Assembly: GCA_025363715.1 (NCBI GenBank)
Contig: JANYLR010000092.1
Span: 1 to 46,407, forward strand
DNA length: 46,407 nucleotides
Reading direction: 5' to 3'
Origin: Holophagaceae bacterium
GTDB lineage: Bacteria > Acidobacteriota > Holophagae > Holophagales > Holophagaceae
The translations under genes were made by a program, and so were the position numbers. Each line of letters opens with the position of its first letter. The first letter of the stretch is position 1. Positions 17,512 through 25,977 of this stretch are shown here, one piece after another. The notes beneath the pieces were generated by a model. That model saw only the letters and a list, made by a program, of their open reading frames with translations, made no database searches and was not told where the DNA came from.

Positions 17512-18610
17512 TTTTGCCCTCTCCTCACTGCTGAGGCGAAAGGGCCGGAATCTGTCCCTGACCGGCGTCTACACGCTGGTCGTGTTCGTCCTCGCCTCAC
17601 TGATCTTCTTCGTGCAGGCGCTCAAGCGTGAAGCCCGCGAACTGCTCGTCCAGGCGCCGGACATGGTCGTGCAGCGCCTGGTGGCCGGTCGCCACGATCC
17701 CATTCTCGCGGCCCAGGCTGAAGCCATCCGTTCCATCCGGGGCGTCCTTGAAGTCCGGCCAAGACTCTGGGGCTACTACTATGACCCGGCCTTCGGCGGG
17801 AACCTCACCGTCATGGCCAACGAGCATGAACCCATCGCCGCCGACGCAGTGTGGATCGGCCAGGGCGTGGCCCGGAACATGCGTGTAAACGAAGGCGACC
17901 TGATCAGCCTCCGGGCCTATGACGGCCTGCCCATGCTCTTCTTGGTCCAGAAGATCCTGCCAACGGAATCCGAACTGGTGTCCTCCGATCTGGTACTCAT
18001 GGCGCCGCGGGATGTCCGCTCCCTCTTCCACTTTCCCGAGGGCCTGGCCACGGATCTGGCCATCACCGCTGGAAACCCGCGGGAACTGCCCACCATCGCC
18101 GCCAAGATCGTGGAACGGTTCCCCGACGCACGCCCTATTCTGAAAGCCGAGCTCCTTCGCACCTACGAGGCGGTCTTCGATTGGCGGGGCGGGCTCATGG
18201 TGGTGGTACTGGGCTCGGCCCTGCTCTCCTTCGTCATCTTCGCCTGGGACAAGGCCACGGGCCTTTCCGCCGAAGAACGACGGGAAATCGGCATCCTTAA
18301 ATCCATCGGCTGGGAAAGCTCCGACGTGCTGCTGTTGAAGTTCTGGGAAGGCACCGTGGTCTCGTTGACAGCCTTCCTGAGCGGCATCCTGCTGGCCTAT
18401 GTCCATGTGTTCTTCTTCTCGGCCAGGCTCTTCGAACACGCGCTCAAGGGCTGGTCTGTGCTCTTCCCGCGCTACCGGCTGCTGCCCGCCCTGGACGGCT
18501 ACCAACTCACGGTGCTTTTCTTCCTCACGGTGCTGCCCTATACAGCCGCCACCCTGGTGCCCATCTGGCGGGCCGCGACCGTGGATCCCGACGCGGCCAT
18601 GAGGACCTGA
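17474..18610 (+). CDS. ABC transporter permease, FtsX/MacB (LolC-like) type
   Basis: 378 aa with one N-terminal transmembrane helix (about residues 27-50), a periplasmic domain of about 200 residues, and three C-terminal helices, the FtsX/MacB arrangement. The cytoplasmic coupling motif EERREIGILKSIGWESSDVLLLK just after the second helix is typical. It is followed after two bases by its ATPase. Such transporters move no small substrate through a pore; they drive mechanical work on periplasmic partners or lipoproteins. In this cluster the partner may be the cytochrome or the copper chaperones. The ATG at 17474 gives a family-like N terminus; an earlier in-frame ATG at 17390 would only add out-of-frame sequence of the previous gene. 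Confidence 0.85.
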   Translation: MRAPTQRYRNILDFALSSLLRRKGRNLSLTGVYTLVVFVLASLIFFVQALKREARELLVQAPDMVVQRLVAGRHDPILAAQAEAIRSIRGVLEVRPRLWGYYYDPAFGGNLTVMANEHEPIAADAVWIGQGVARNMRVNEGDLISLRAYDGLPMLFLVQKILPTESELVSSDLVLMAPRDVRSLFHFPEGLATDLAITAGNPRELPTIAAKIVERFPDARPILKAELLRTYEAVFDWRGGLMVVVLGSALLSFVIFAWDKATGLSAEERREIGILKSIGWESSDVLLLKFWEGTVVSLTAFLSGILLAYVHVFFFSARLFEHALKGWSVLFPRYRLLPALDGYQLTVLFFLTVLPYTAATLVPIWRAATVDPDAAMRT

Positions 18611-18612
18611 CC

Positions 18613-19332
18613 ATGATCGAACTCGTCCAGGTCGTGAAGACCTTCCAGGCTGGCCTGGCAACCCCCTTCACCGCGGTGGATGGTGTCAGCCTCAGCATTC
18701 CCGAAGCCCAGATCACCGTGCTGAAGGGTCCCAGCGGCTCGGGCAAGACCACCCTGCTCACCCTGATCGGCTGCATGGCCCGGCCGACCTCCGGCCGGAT
18801 CCACCTCCACCGCCTTCCCGGGAATGTGCTGCCCCAGTTGCAAGCCGGTGACTCAGTGGAAATCACCAGCCTCCCCGAACGTTTCCTCACGGCCATCCGG
18901 CGGCGCACCTTCGGGTTCATCTTCCAGCAGTTCAACCTCATCCGCGGCATCTCCGTTCTGGAGAACGTGATGCTCCCCGCCTATCCCACAGGCGAGGACC
19001 ACCGCTCCGTAGAAGCCAGGGCCGTCCAGCGCCTGGAGAGCCTGGGACTTGGGAGGCACCTGCGCGCCTCCGTCGAGCGACTCTCCGGGGGCGAGGCCCA
19101 ACGGGTGGCCATCGCCCGTGCCCTCATCAACGATCCCACCGTGCTCATCGCCGACGAGCCCACCGCCCATCTGGATTCCCGGCTTTCCGAGGATTTCATG
19201 GCACTCATGGGCCAGTTCAAAGCCGCCGGCAAGACTCTGCTCATCACCAGTCACGATCCCATCGTACACGGCTCGCCCCTGGCTGACCGGGTGGTGGAGC
19301 TGCGGGACGGCCAGATCGTGGCGGAGCCATGA
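18613..19332 (+). CDS. ABC transporter ATPase, LolD/MacB type
   Basis: 239 aa cytoplasmic ATPase paired with the permease just upstream. Walker A GPSGSGKTT is at 39-47, the Q-loop glutamine at 105 (FIFQQFNLI), the signature LSGGE at 157-161, Walker B VLIADEP at 177-183 and the switch histidine in ITSHD. Residues about 70-98, between Walker A and the Q-loop, are a longer insertion than in LolD. Its stop overlaps the next start as ATGA (19329-19332), implying translational coupling with the DsbB-like protein, which may therefore be a third subunit or a substrate of the transporter. Confidence 0.93.
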   Translation: MIELVQVVKTFQAGLATPFTAVDGVSLSIPEAQITVLKGPSGSGKTTLLTLIGCMARPTSGRIHLHRLPGNVLPQLQAGDSVEITSLPERFLTAIRRRTFGFIFQQFNLIRGISVLENVMLPAYPTGEDHRSVEARAVQRLESLGLGRHLRASVERLSGGEAQRVAIARALINDPTVLIADEPTAHLDSRLSEDFMALMGQFKAAGKTLLITSHDPIVHGSPLADRVVELRDGQIVAEP

Positions 19333-20321
19333 TCCAGCACCCGGGCATTCTTGCCCTGCTGCTCGCCTCGTTTCTCGTCAGCCTGCTGCTGGTGGGCGCT
19401 GGCTGGCAGGGTCTGAGGATCCTGCACGGCTGGGACCTGAAGAGCGGCAGTGAGGGCCAGCTCGACCTGGAGCGCCGCACCTACCTCGTCTCCACCCTGG
19501 TGCCCTTTGCCCTGGTAATCCACTTCCTGTCCCTCTTCCTGTTCATCTTCACGGCGGACAACCTGCACACCCAGTTCGTGGGCGCCATGTGCGCGGCGGG
19601 GTCCCTGGCCGTGAACCCCTTCGGCTACCCGGCGCTGCTGGCGAACATCGCCGTCTGCCTGGTCGCCGGCATGTGGCTCATCCTCCATCGGGCGGATACG
19701 CAGGGCTACGACTACCCGCTGATTCGCCCCAAGTACACCCTGCTGCTGGGCCTGGTGCCACTGGTGCTGCTGGAGACCTGGCTGCAGACGCGCTACCTCA
19801 CGGGGCTGAAGGCCGACGTGATGACCTCCTGCTGTGGCAGCCTCTTCGGCCATGGCCGTCAGGGCTTCGCTGCCGAACTCGCCGGGTTGCCCCCGCGGAC
19901 CATGCAGCCCGCCTTCTGGGCCACGTTCATGTTGCTCGGGCTGGCGGGCCTCGTGTTCCTTCGCTCCCGCAAAGGGGCCCGGCTGTTCGCGCTCTTGAGC
20001 CTGGGCTTCCTCCTCATGGCCGTGGCCTCGCTCATCTCTTTCTTCTGCCTCTACATCTATGCCCTGCCCAGCCACCACTGCCCCTTCTGCCTGCTTCAGC
20101 GCGAATATGGGTTCGTGGGCTACCCCCTTTACGGATCCCTGCTCGGCGGCGGGATCACCGGGCTGGGCGTGGGCGCCCTTGCCCCGTTCCGGACACGGAA
20201 GAGCCTGGTGGTGACCCTGCCCGGGCTGCAAGCGAAGCTCGCCTGGACGACCCTTGCCCTGGCGGCGCTCTTCACCCTGGTGGTGGGGATCTGGATGGCG
20301 ATGTCGCCACTGAGGCTCTAG
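19329..20321 (+). CDS. Polytopic membrane protein with a DsbB-like CPFC motif
   Basis: 330 aa with about eight hydrophobic segments. Two cysteine sites stand out: C168-C169 (MTSCCGSLF), placed in a loop, and C251-P-F-C254 followed by LLQRE, which resembles the CxxCxxxQR/ER quinone-linked site of DsbB. Together they would allow dithiol-disulfide exchange across the membrane face. The gene is coupled by ATGA to the ABC ATPase and closes the copper cluster. A role in keeping cysteines of the cytochrome, SCO or NosL in the right redox state is a reasonable inference; I do not recognise a named family for the full length. Confidence 0.7.
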   Translation: MIQHPGILALLLASFLVSLLLVGAGWQGLRILHGWDLKSGSEGQLDLERRTYLVSTLVPFALVIHFLSLFLFIFTADNLHTQFVGAMCAAGSLAVNPFGYPALLANIAVCLVAGMWLILHRADTQGYDYPLIRPKYTLLLGLVPLVLLETWLQTRYLTGLKADVMTSCCGSLFGHGRQGFAAELAGLPPRTMQPAFWATFMLLGLAGLVFLRSRKGARLFALLSLGFLLMAVASLISFFCLYIYALPSHHCPFCLLQREYGFVGYPLYGSLLGGGITGLGVGALAPFRTRKSLVVTLPGLQAKLAWTTLALAALFTLVVGIWMAMSPLRL

Positions 20322-20365
20322 GAGCGTGATGGTACAAAGCAGGATGGTGCGGCCACGCAGGGCAG

Positions 20366-21613
20366 TCAACGTTCTGGGCTCGCCAAACTCTGATCGATGA
20401 GCTCAATCCAGTGCCGCACGGGAAGGGGCGTTCCCGCCTGCAGGTGGGCGATGCAGCCGGCGTTGGCGCTGACGATCACGCCCGGTGACCCGGCGGCCAG
20501 CGCCTCCACTTTGAGGGCCCGCAGCTGCAGGGACAGCTCCGGTTCCAGGATGGCGTAGGTCCCGGCGGCACCGCAGCACAGGTGGCCATTGGCCGCCGGC
20601 CGGGCCTCGAAGCCCGCAGCCTGCAGCAGGCCCTCCACCACGCCGCGGATCTGCTGCCCGTGCTGCAGGGTGCAGGGGCTGTGGAAGACCGCCGAGCGTC
20701 CTTTCCGCTCCTTCCGGGTGCCCTCCAGCAAGGCGGCCAGCGCGTCCTTTTCGCCTGCGATCACCTCGCTGAGATCCCGCACCGCCGCGGCCACGCGGGC
20801 GGCCTTCTCCGCATAGGCCGGATCCTCCCGCAGCAGGTGGCCATAGTCGCGCACATGGACTCCGCACCCCGAGGCGGTCATGACGATGGCTTCGGCACCG
20901 GCCTCCAGCTGCGCCCACCACCCGTCGATGGCCCGCCGCGCATCCACCCGGGCCGCCTCCACGTCGTTCAAGTGGAACCGCACGGCGCCGCAGCAGCCGA
21001 CGCCTGGGGACTCCAGCAGAGAGATGCCCAGGCGGTCCAGCACCCGGGCCGCCGCGGCGTTGATGTTGGGATACATCGAGGGCTGCACGCAGCCGGCCAG
21101 CTCGATCATCTTGCGGGCATGGAGGACCTGGGGGCGGAGCCCGGCCCCGGTCCGCGGAGGCACCTTGGCCTGCAAGAGCTTCGGCAACAGGGGCCGCACC
21201 AGCCGGCCCCAGCCCATGGCCGCGCCGAAGAGCCGAGCCCGGGGCAGCGTGGACCGCAGGGCGCCCCGCAGCAGCCGGTCCCAGAGCTTACGCGGAACCT
21301 TGGTCTCCATCACTTCGCGGCCGATATCCAGCAGCCGCGAATACTGCACGCCCGAGGGACAGGTGGTTTCGCAGGAACGGCAATTCAGGCAGCGATCCAG
21401 GTGCAGCTGCGTCTTTTCCGTGGGTCCGTCCCCCTCCAGCATCTGCTTGATGAGGTAGATGCGCCCCCGGGGCCCATCCAGCTCGTCCCCCAGGATCTGG
21501 TAGGTCGGGCAGGTGGCCGTGCAGAACCCGCAGTGCACGCAGGCGCGCAGGATGGCCTCGGCCTCGTTCCCGGCCGTGGTGCCCTTGATGAAATCCGCGA
21601 GGTGGGCTTCCAT
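20366..21613 (-). CDS. glcF: Glycolate oxidase iron-sulfur subunit GlcF
   Basis: 415 aa electron-transfer subunit of glycolate/lactate oxidase. Two [4Fe-4S] motifs, CVHCGFCTATCP and CLNCRSCETTCP, are in the first 110 residues. Two CCG-type domains follow (GVGCCGA and HLCCGAAGTY), typical of quinone-linked partners in this family. The start at 21613 shares one base with the glcE stop (TGATG), so the three glc genes form one leftward operon. The open frame continues upstream past 21613 into glcE, but in a different phase and without family character. Confidence 0.93.
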   Translation of the reverse strand: MEAHLADFIKGTTAGNEAEAILRACVHCGFCTATCPTYQILGDELDGPRGRIYLIKQMLEGDGPTEKTQLHLDRCLNCRSCETTCPSGVQYSRLLDIGREVMETKVPRKLWDRLLRGALRSTLPRARLFGAAMGWGRLVRPLLPKLLQAKVPPRTGAGLRPQVLHARKMIELAGCVQPSMYPNINAAAARVLDRLGISLLESPGVGCCGAVRFHLNDVEAARVDARRAIDGWWAQLEAGAEAIVMTASGCGVHVRDYGHLLREDPAYAEKAARVAAAVRDLSEVIAGEKDALAALLEGTRKERKGRSAVFHSPCTLQHGQQIRGVVEGLLQAAGFEARPAANGHLCCGAAGTYAILEPELSLQLRALKVEALAAGSPGVIVSANAGCIAHLQAGTPLPVRHWIELIDQSLASPER

Positions 21614-22659
21614 CACAGCTCCAGCAGCAGGCGGCCGGGATTGAAGACCCCGTGCGGATCGAAGACGGCCTTCAGGCGCTGGTGGATGGCCGCCAGGGGC
21701 CCCGGCAGGGGCATGAAGACCCCCGCGGCCCGATCCCCGCCGCGGAACAGGGTGGCGTGGCCACCGGCCTTCTGCGCCACCGCCCGCACCTGGGCCGGGG
21801 CGTAGTCTCCCCGGAGCCAGCGCTGGGCTCCACCCCATTCGATGAGTGGGATCCCGGCCAGGGGCAGCGGACCGGCGATGGAGGGCACAGACAGGCGCCA
21901 CAGGGGGGCTTCCCCAGCGAAGAAGGCGTGGCTCTGCTCCTTGAGCCCGGCCCAGTGGGCGGCGGCCTCGGCCTCCGGCAGCCGCTGGCCCCCGAGGGCC
22001 CCGCAGGCGCTTTGCACCGCCGCTTCCGCCCCGGCGAGGCGCACCGTGAGCAGCTGTTCCTCCCAGCTGGTGGCAGTCACCGGCAGGGGCTTGCCCGCCC
22101 AGCGATTCATCAGGTCGAGGGCCTTGTCCTGGGAGAGCTGGAAGCGGAGGCTGGCCTGGCCGACCGGAATGGGCAGCACCTTGAAGGAGACTTCCAGGAT
22201 CAGGCCGAGGGTGCCCAGGGTCCCGGCCATCAAGCGGGAGACATCGAAGCCGGCCACATTCTTCATCACCTGGCCGCCGAAGGTCAGCTCCCGCCCCTCC
22301 CCGTCCATGATCTTCGCACCTAGCACGAAATCGCGCAGGGCCCCGCAGCTGGTCCGACCCGGCCCCGACAATCCGGAGGCCACGGCTCCGCCCAGGGTGG
22401 CGGCACCTCCGAAGGCCGGGGGCTCGAAGGCCATCCACTGGCCGCGCTCTGCCAAGGCTGCTTCCAGCTCGGCCAGGGGGGTGCCGGCCCGGGCCGTCAT
22501 CACCAGCTCCGAGGGCTCGTAACCCACGATGCCCTGGTATCCGCCCACGTCCAGGCGCTCCCCGACTAGGGGACCGCCGTAGAAGTCCTTGCTGCCGCCC
22601 CCGCGGAGGCAGAGCGGCCGGCGGGCGAGGATGCGTTCGCGGAACGCGGCGAGGCTCAC
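21613..22659 (-). CDS. glcE: Glycolate oxidase FAD-binding subunit GlcE
   Basis: 348 aa FAD-binding protein of the PCMH/VAO fold. The N-terminal LCLRGGGSKDFYGG and FGGAATLGGAVASGLSGPGRTSCG hold the flavin pyrophosphate loop; GGQVMKNVAGFDVSRLMAGTLGTLG is highly typical of GlcE. The C terminus FDPHGVFNPGRL is the family ending. It overlaps glcD by four bases (ATGA, 22656-22659) and glcF by one. Confidence 0.93.
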   Translation of the reverse strand: MSLAAFRERILARRPLCLRGGGSKDFYGGPLVGERLDVGGYQGIVGYEPSELVMTARAGTPLAELEAALAERGQWMAFEPPAFGGAATLGGAVASGLSGPGRTSCGALRDFVLGAKIMDGEGRELTFGGQVMKNVAGFDVSRLMAGTLGTLGLILEVSFKVLPIPVGQASLRFQLSQDKALDLMNRWAGKPLPVTATSWEEQLLTVRLAGAEAAVQSACGALGGQRLPEAEAAAHWAGLKEQSHAFFAGEAPLWRLSVPSIAGPLPLAGIPLIEWGGAQRWLRGDYAPAQVRAVAQKAGGHATLFRGGDRAAGVFMPLPGPLAAIHQRLKAVFDPHGVFNPGRLLLEL

Positions 22660-24158
22660 AGGCGCTCCAGTTCGGGAAATTTCAGCTCCCCGTGGTGGAC
22701 GTGCATGCGCCCCATTTCGGCGCAGCGGTGGAGGGAGGGGATGGCCTTGACGGGATTCAGCAGCCCGGGCGGATCGAAGGCGCCTTTCACCGCATGGAAA
22801 GCCTTCAGCTCGTCGGTGCTGAACTGCTCACACATGGAGTGGATCTTTTCGAACCCCACGCCGTGCTCGCCGGTGATGGTCCCGCCCAGGGCCACGGACA
22901 GCCGGAGGATCTCCGCGCCGAAGGCCTCCGTGCGCTCCAGTTGACCGGGGATGTTGGCATCGTAAAGGATCAGAGGATGCAGGTTGCCGTCACCGGCGTG
23001 GAACACGTTGATGCAACGCAGGCCGTACTTGGTTTCCATGGCGGCGATGGCCGTGAGCATCTCGCCCAGCCCCTTCTTGGGAATGGTGCCGTCCATGCAG
23101 TAGTAGTCCGGCGAGATGCGTCCGGCGGAGGGGAAGGCCGCCTTGCGCCCGGCCCAGAACCGCAGCCGTTCCGCCTCATTGCGGGAGACGCGGAGGTCTG
23201 TGGCGCCGCTGTGCTCCAGCACGCCGCGCATGCGGCCGACCTCCTCGGCCACCTCCTCGGCGGTGCCATCGGATTCGCAGAGCAGGATGGCCTTGGCCTC
23301 CAGATCGTAGCCAGCCTTGACGAAGGGTTCCACGGCGGCGGCCGCGCCCTGGTCCATCATCTCCAGGCCCGCCGGGATGATGCCCGCGGCGATGACGGCG
23401 GCGACCGCCTCGCCCGCTTTCCGCACGTCGTCGAAGCTGGCCATGATGACCTGGGCCATCTGGGGCTTGGGGGTGAGCCGCACCGTCACCTCGGTGACAA
23501 TGCCGAGCAGCCCCTCGGAGCCGATGACCAGCGGCAGCAGGTCGTAGCCGGGGGCGTCGAGCGCGTGGCTGCCGAGCTCCAGAATCTCCCCTTCGATGGT
23601 CACCATGCGCACCCGGAGGACGTTCTGCATGGTCAGGCCGTACTTGAGACAGTGCACGCCGCCGGAGTTCTCCGCCACGTTCCCCCCGATGGTGCAGGCG
23701 ATCTGGGAGCTGGGATCGGGCGCATAGTACAGGCCATGGGGCGCGGCGGCCTCGGAGATGGCCAGGTTCCGGGCGCCGGTCTGCACCACAGCCACTCGCG
23801 CCACCGGATCCAGCTTAAGGATGCGGTTGAGCTTCGTGAGGCTGAGCAGCACGCCCTGGGGATGGGGCATGGAGCCTGCCGAAAGCCCCGTGCCCGCGCC
23901 CCGGGGCACGATGGGGACGCCCGCCCGGTGGCAGGCCACCAGGATGGCCACCACCTGCGCCTCGTCCTCGGGCAGGGCCACGGCGAAGGGCAGCCGGCGG
24001 TAGGCGGACAGGCCGTCGCACTCGTAGGGCCGCAGGAGCTCCCGGTCGGTGATGAGCGACTCCGGGGTGAGGATGTCCCGTAGCTCCCGCAGCAGGGCGG
24101 CCGAGGCCGCACCCGAAAAATCCGGGTCGCGTTCGGCGGAGTGGGGAGGCAGGTTCAT
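22656..24158 (-). CDS. glcD: Glycolate oxidase catalytic subunit GlcD
   Basis: 500 aa FAD-linked oxidase that oxidises glycolate or D-lactate to glyoxylate or pyruvate. The FAD loop is VPRGAGTGLSAGS, followed by CTIGGNVAENSGGVHCLKYG. The catalytic C-terminal half has FHAGDGNLHPLILYD and TGEHGVGFEKI, with the metal-binding histidines of GlcD. The ending FDPPGLLNPVKAIP is typical. The ATG at 24158 is preferred over the adjoining GTG at 24161. It is the first gene of the operon; a possible promoter and dyad lie at 24293-24338. Confidence 0.94.
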   Translation of the reverse strand: MNLPPHSAERDPDFSGAASAALLRELRDILTPESLITDRELLRPYECDGLSAYRRLPFAVALPEDEAQVVAILVACHRAGVPIVPRGAGTGLSAGSMPHPQGVLLSLTKLNRILKLDPVARVAVVQTGARNLAISEAAAPHGLYYAPDPSSQIACTIGGNVAENSGGVHCLKYGLTMQNVLRVRMVTIEGEILELGSHALDAPGYDLLPLVIGSEGLLGIVTEVTVRLTPKPQMAQVIMASFDDVRKAGEAVAAVIAAGIIPAGLEMMDQGAAAAVEPFVKAGYDLEAKAILLCESDGTAEEVAEEVGRMRGVLEHSGATDLRVSRNEAERLRFWAGRKAAFPSAGRISPDYYCMDGTIPKKGLGEMLTAIAAMETKYGLRCINVFHAGDGNLHPLILYDANIPGQLERTEAFGAEILRLSVALGGTITGEHGVGFEKIHSMCEQFSTDELKAFHAVKGAFDPPGLLNPVKAIPSLHRCAEMGRMHVHHGELKFPELERL

Positions 24159-24292
24159 CACCGGCCGCCGCCCCTGACTCGAGAGGGGCTATCGGGCGCA
24201 CCTGGCCCATAGGCCCGCCACGACTGGCTGGCCGAACAGGGTTCAGCGGGAAGTTTGGGCATCAGGCCCTCTCGGGGGGAAGTAGGGTCCCT

Positions 24293-24338
24293 GGATACTC
24301 CCCCGCCCGCGGCGCTGTCAAGCGCAATGCGCGTTGAC
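24293..24338 (-). promoter_or_regulatory. Possible glcDEF promoter with a dyad
   Basis: On the minus strand, TTGACA (24316-24321) is followed after 18 bases by TATCCA, a fair -35 and a weak -10. Overlapping the -35 is a dyad GTCAA-N12-TTGAC (24317-24338), a plausible operator. It sits about 135 bases before the glcD start. Confidence 0.35.
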
Positions 24339-24350
24339 CGGGCAGAGCGT

Positions 24351-25163
24351 TCAGCGGGCCAGGCCGGCCTCGAAGGCCCGCACGGCGATCAGGAAGGGCT
24401 CGGTCGCATCCCACATGATCCAGTGCCTGGCACCGGGGAAGTGGATGGACCGGAAGGCGGGCAGGTTCTTGAAGCCGAACTGGGCCAGCCGGACCGCCTC
24501 CTTGGCCGGGTCGGGTTCCCGCGGTCCCGCCGCCAGCTGCAGCACCGGCAGGCGCAGCTGTGCCTGCCGGGCGGCCAGGGGGTCCTGGGTCATGGCCCGC
24601 AGGTAGGCCTGGAGGATGGGAACCGGTACCTCCAGTGCCTCGGCCACCACCCGGCTGGTCTGCGCCTGGCCAGTCGTCATCAGCCCCATGAACACCCGCA
24701 GGGCCTGGTCGGGATCGGCTCCCAGTGCCACCGCCGTGGGCTCCATGTAGGCCTCGGGGACGGCGCCGAGGAAGCTGTCTACCAGGACCAGCCCCCGGAA
24801 CGCTGTCGGATCTTCGAGGATGGTCCTGGCTGCGATGGGGCCGCCCATGGAATGGCCCACCACCAGGCAGGGCGCCAAGCCCTCCCGGCGGACCAGGGCG
24901 GCCAGATCCTTGGCCAAGGCGCCGAAATCCGCCCGGCCATCAATCACCAGCGGACCGGGGCTGCCCCCGCTGCCGGGCAGATCCACGCTCAGCACCATGT
25001 GGTCCCGCGCCAGCTCCGCGGCCACCTCAGACCAAACCGACCTGTTCCCGCCGAAGCCGTGGATCAGCAGGACGCCTGGGCCCTTGCCGAGCTTCTGGAA
25101 GGTGGGCACGGCGGCCTGCAGGCAGAGCGCGGCGAGACAAAGCAGGAGCGCACGGCAAGGCAT
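24351..25163 (-). CDS. Exported alpha/beta hydrolase
   Basis: 270 aa serine hydrolase with an N-terminal signal peptide (residues 1-18, MPCRALLLCLAALCLQAA), so probably periplasmic. The oxyanion segment is LLIHGFGGNRS, the nucleophile elbow GHSMGG (S105), and the acid and histidine are probably in the C-terminal third (the histidine in GARHWIM). It resembles the haloperoxidase/proline iminopeptidase side of the superfamily but has no feature that fixes a substrate. It stands alone, leftward, 49 bases downstream of the DinB gene end. Confidence 0.85.
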   Translation of the reverse strand: MPCRALLLCLAALCLQAAVPTFQKLGKGPGVLLIHGFGGNRSVWSEVAAELARDHMVLSVDLPGSGGSPGPLVIDGRADFGALAKDLAALVRREGLAPCLVVGHSMGGPIAARTILEDPTAFRGLVLVDSFLGAVPEAYMEPTAVALGADPDQALRVFMGLMTTGQAQTSRVVAEALEVPVPILQAYLRAMTQDPLAARQAQLRLPVLQLAAGPREPDPAKEAVRLAQFGFKNLPAFRSIHFPGARHWIMWDATEPFLIAVRAFEAGLAR

Positions 25164-25212
25164 GAGAACCTCCGGGATGGGTTGCTGCTGGATCGTGCCG
25201 GGATCCGGTCGA

Positions 25213-25734
25213 TCAGACTTTGGGCGCTTCCAGTCCGAACTCTGCCCAACCTTCTTTGGTCGGCCCGTAGAGGCTGGGCACGTGGAGGCCCGCCTGGCGC
25301 ATGAGAACGGTCATCTGGCCCCGGTGGTGGGTCTGGTGGCTGACGAGGACGTAGAGGGCGAAGGCACCGGTCCAGGTCTCGCCGTAGAGGGTGAAGTTGC
25401 GGCCCAGCTCGGTGTTGCTCCAGCTACCGATGTGATCCAGCAGGGAATCGCTGACCGTGCGGTAGGTACCGAAGATCTCCGCCATGGTGGGCGGAGGCGG
25501 CTTGGCGATAAAGCCATCGGGCCCCAGGCCCACGGGGCCCTGCACCTTGAGACCCAGATTTTGGGGCAGTTCAAGGATGGTTTCCACCAGATGCCAAGCC
25601 ATGCGCCGCAGGTCGCGGTGCCCCGCGTCCACAGCCTGGTGGGCCGCCGCATCGGGAATGGCCGCGAAGACTGCCAGGGTCTTCCCCGCTTCCTGCTGCC
25701 AGATGGTCTTGAAGTCGTCCACACGACGGAACAT
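25213..25734 (-). CDS. DinB-family putative metal-dependent protein
   Basis: 173 aa four-helix bundle of the DinB/YfiT type. The likely metal histidines are H48 (RRMAWHLVET) and two of the cluster SHQTHHRGQ near residue 140, the family's usual triad. AGGAGG lies six bases before the ATG at 25734. An open frame extends upstream to 25821 but has no ribosome binding site and runs into the inverted-repeat region. Members act as thiol transferases with bacillithiol or mycothiol, or have unknown roles; the partner is unknown here. Confidence 0.85.
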   Translation of the reverse strand: MFRRVDDFKTIWQQEAGKTLAVFAAIPDAAAHQAVDAGHRDLRRMAWHLVETILELPQNLGLKVQGPVGLGPDGFIAKPPPPTMAEIFGTYRTVSDSLLDHIGSWSNTELGRNFTLYGETWTGAFALYVLVSHQTHHRGQMTVLMRQAGLHVPSLYGPTKEGWAEFGLEAPKV

Positions 25735-25815
25735 GCCTGCCTCCTGGAAAGCTGCCCGGAAGCATAGCGCAACGGGGCTATTGAAAATAAAAAGACGAGG
25801 GAAAGACAACCAATC

Positions 25816-25960
25816 AACCACGAAGACAGGAAGACCACGAAGGTAATGATAAAAGCGCAGGCCGAGACTGTTTTCCGAGGGACCAAGCGGTCTCCCCCCA
25901 TTGCTCAGGCCTAAGAACCCGACTTGAGTTCTTCTTCGTGGTCTTCCTGTCTTCGTGGTT
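25816..25960. repeat. Perfect 27-bp inverted repeat in an intergenic gap
   Basis: The left arm 25816-25842 is the exact reverse complement of the right arm 25934-25960, with 91 bases between. Each arm is made of CTTCGTGG / CTTCCTGT / CTTCGTGG units spaced nine to ten bases apart (seen in the right arm). It lies between the carboxyltransferase end and the DinB start, both leftward. Transcribed, it would fold into a very stable stem. It is similar in design, but not in sequence, to the repeat at 7514-7617. Confidence 0.85.
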
Positions 25961-25977
25961 AGGTTTTCTTTTCTTTT

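Noticed and set aside
20366..22438. A 690-residue glcF with an N-terminal extension
   Set aside because: The extension lies inside glcE in another frame and has no family character; the ATG at 21613 gives a normal GlcF.
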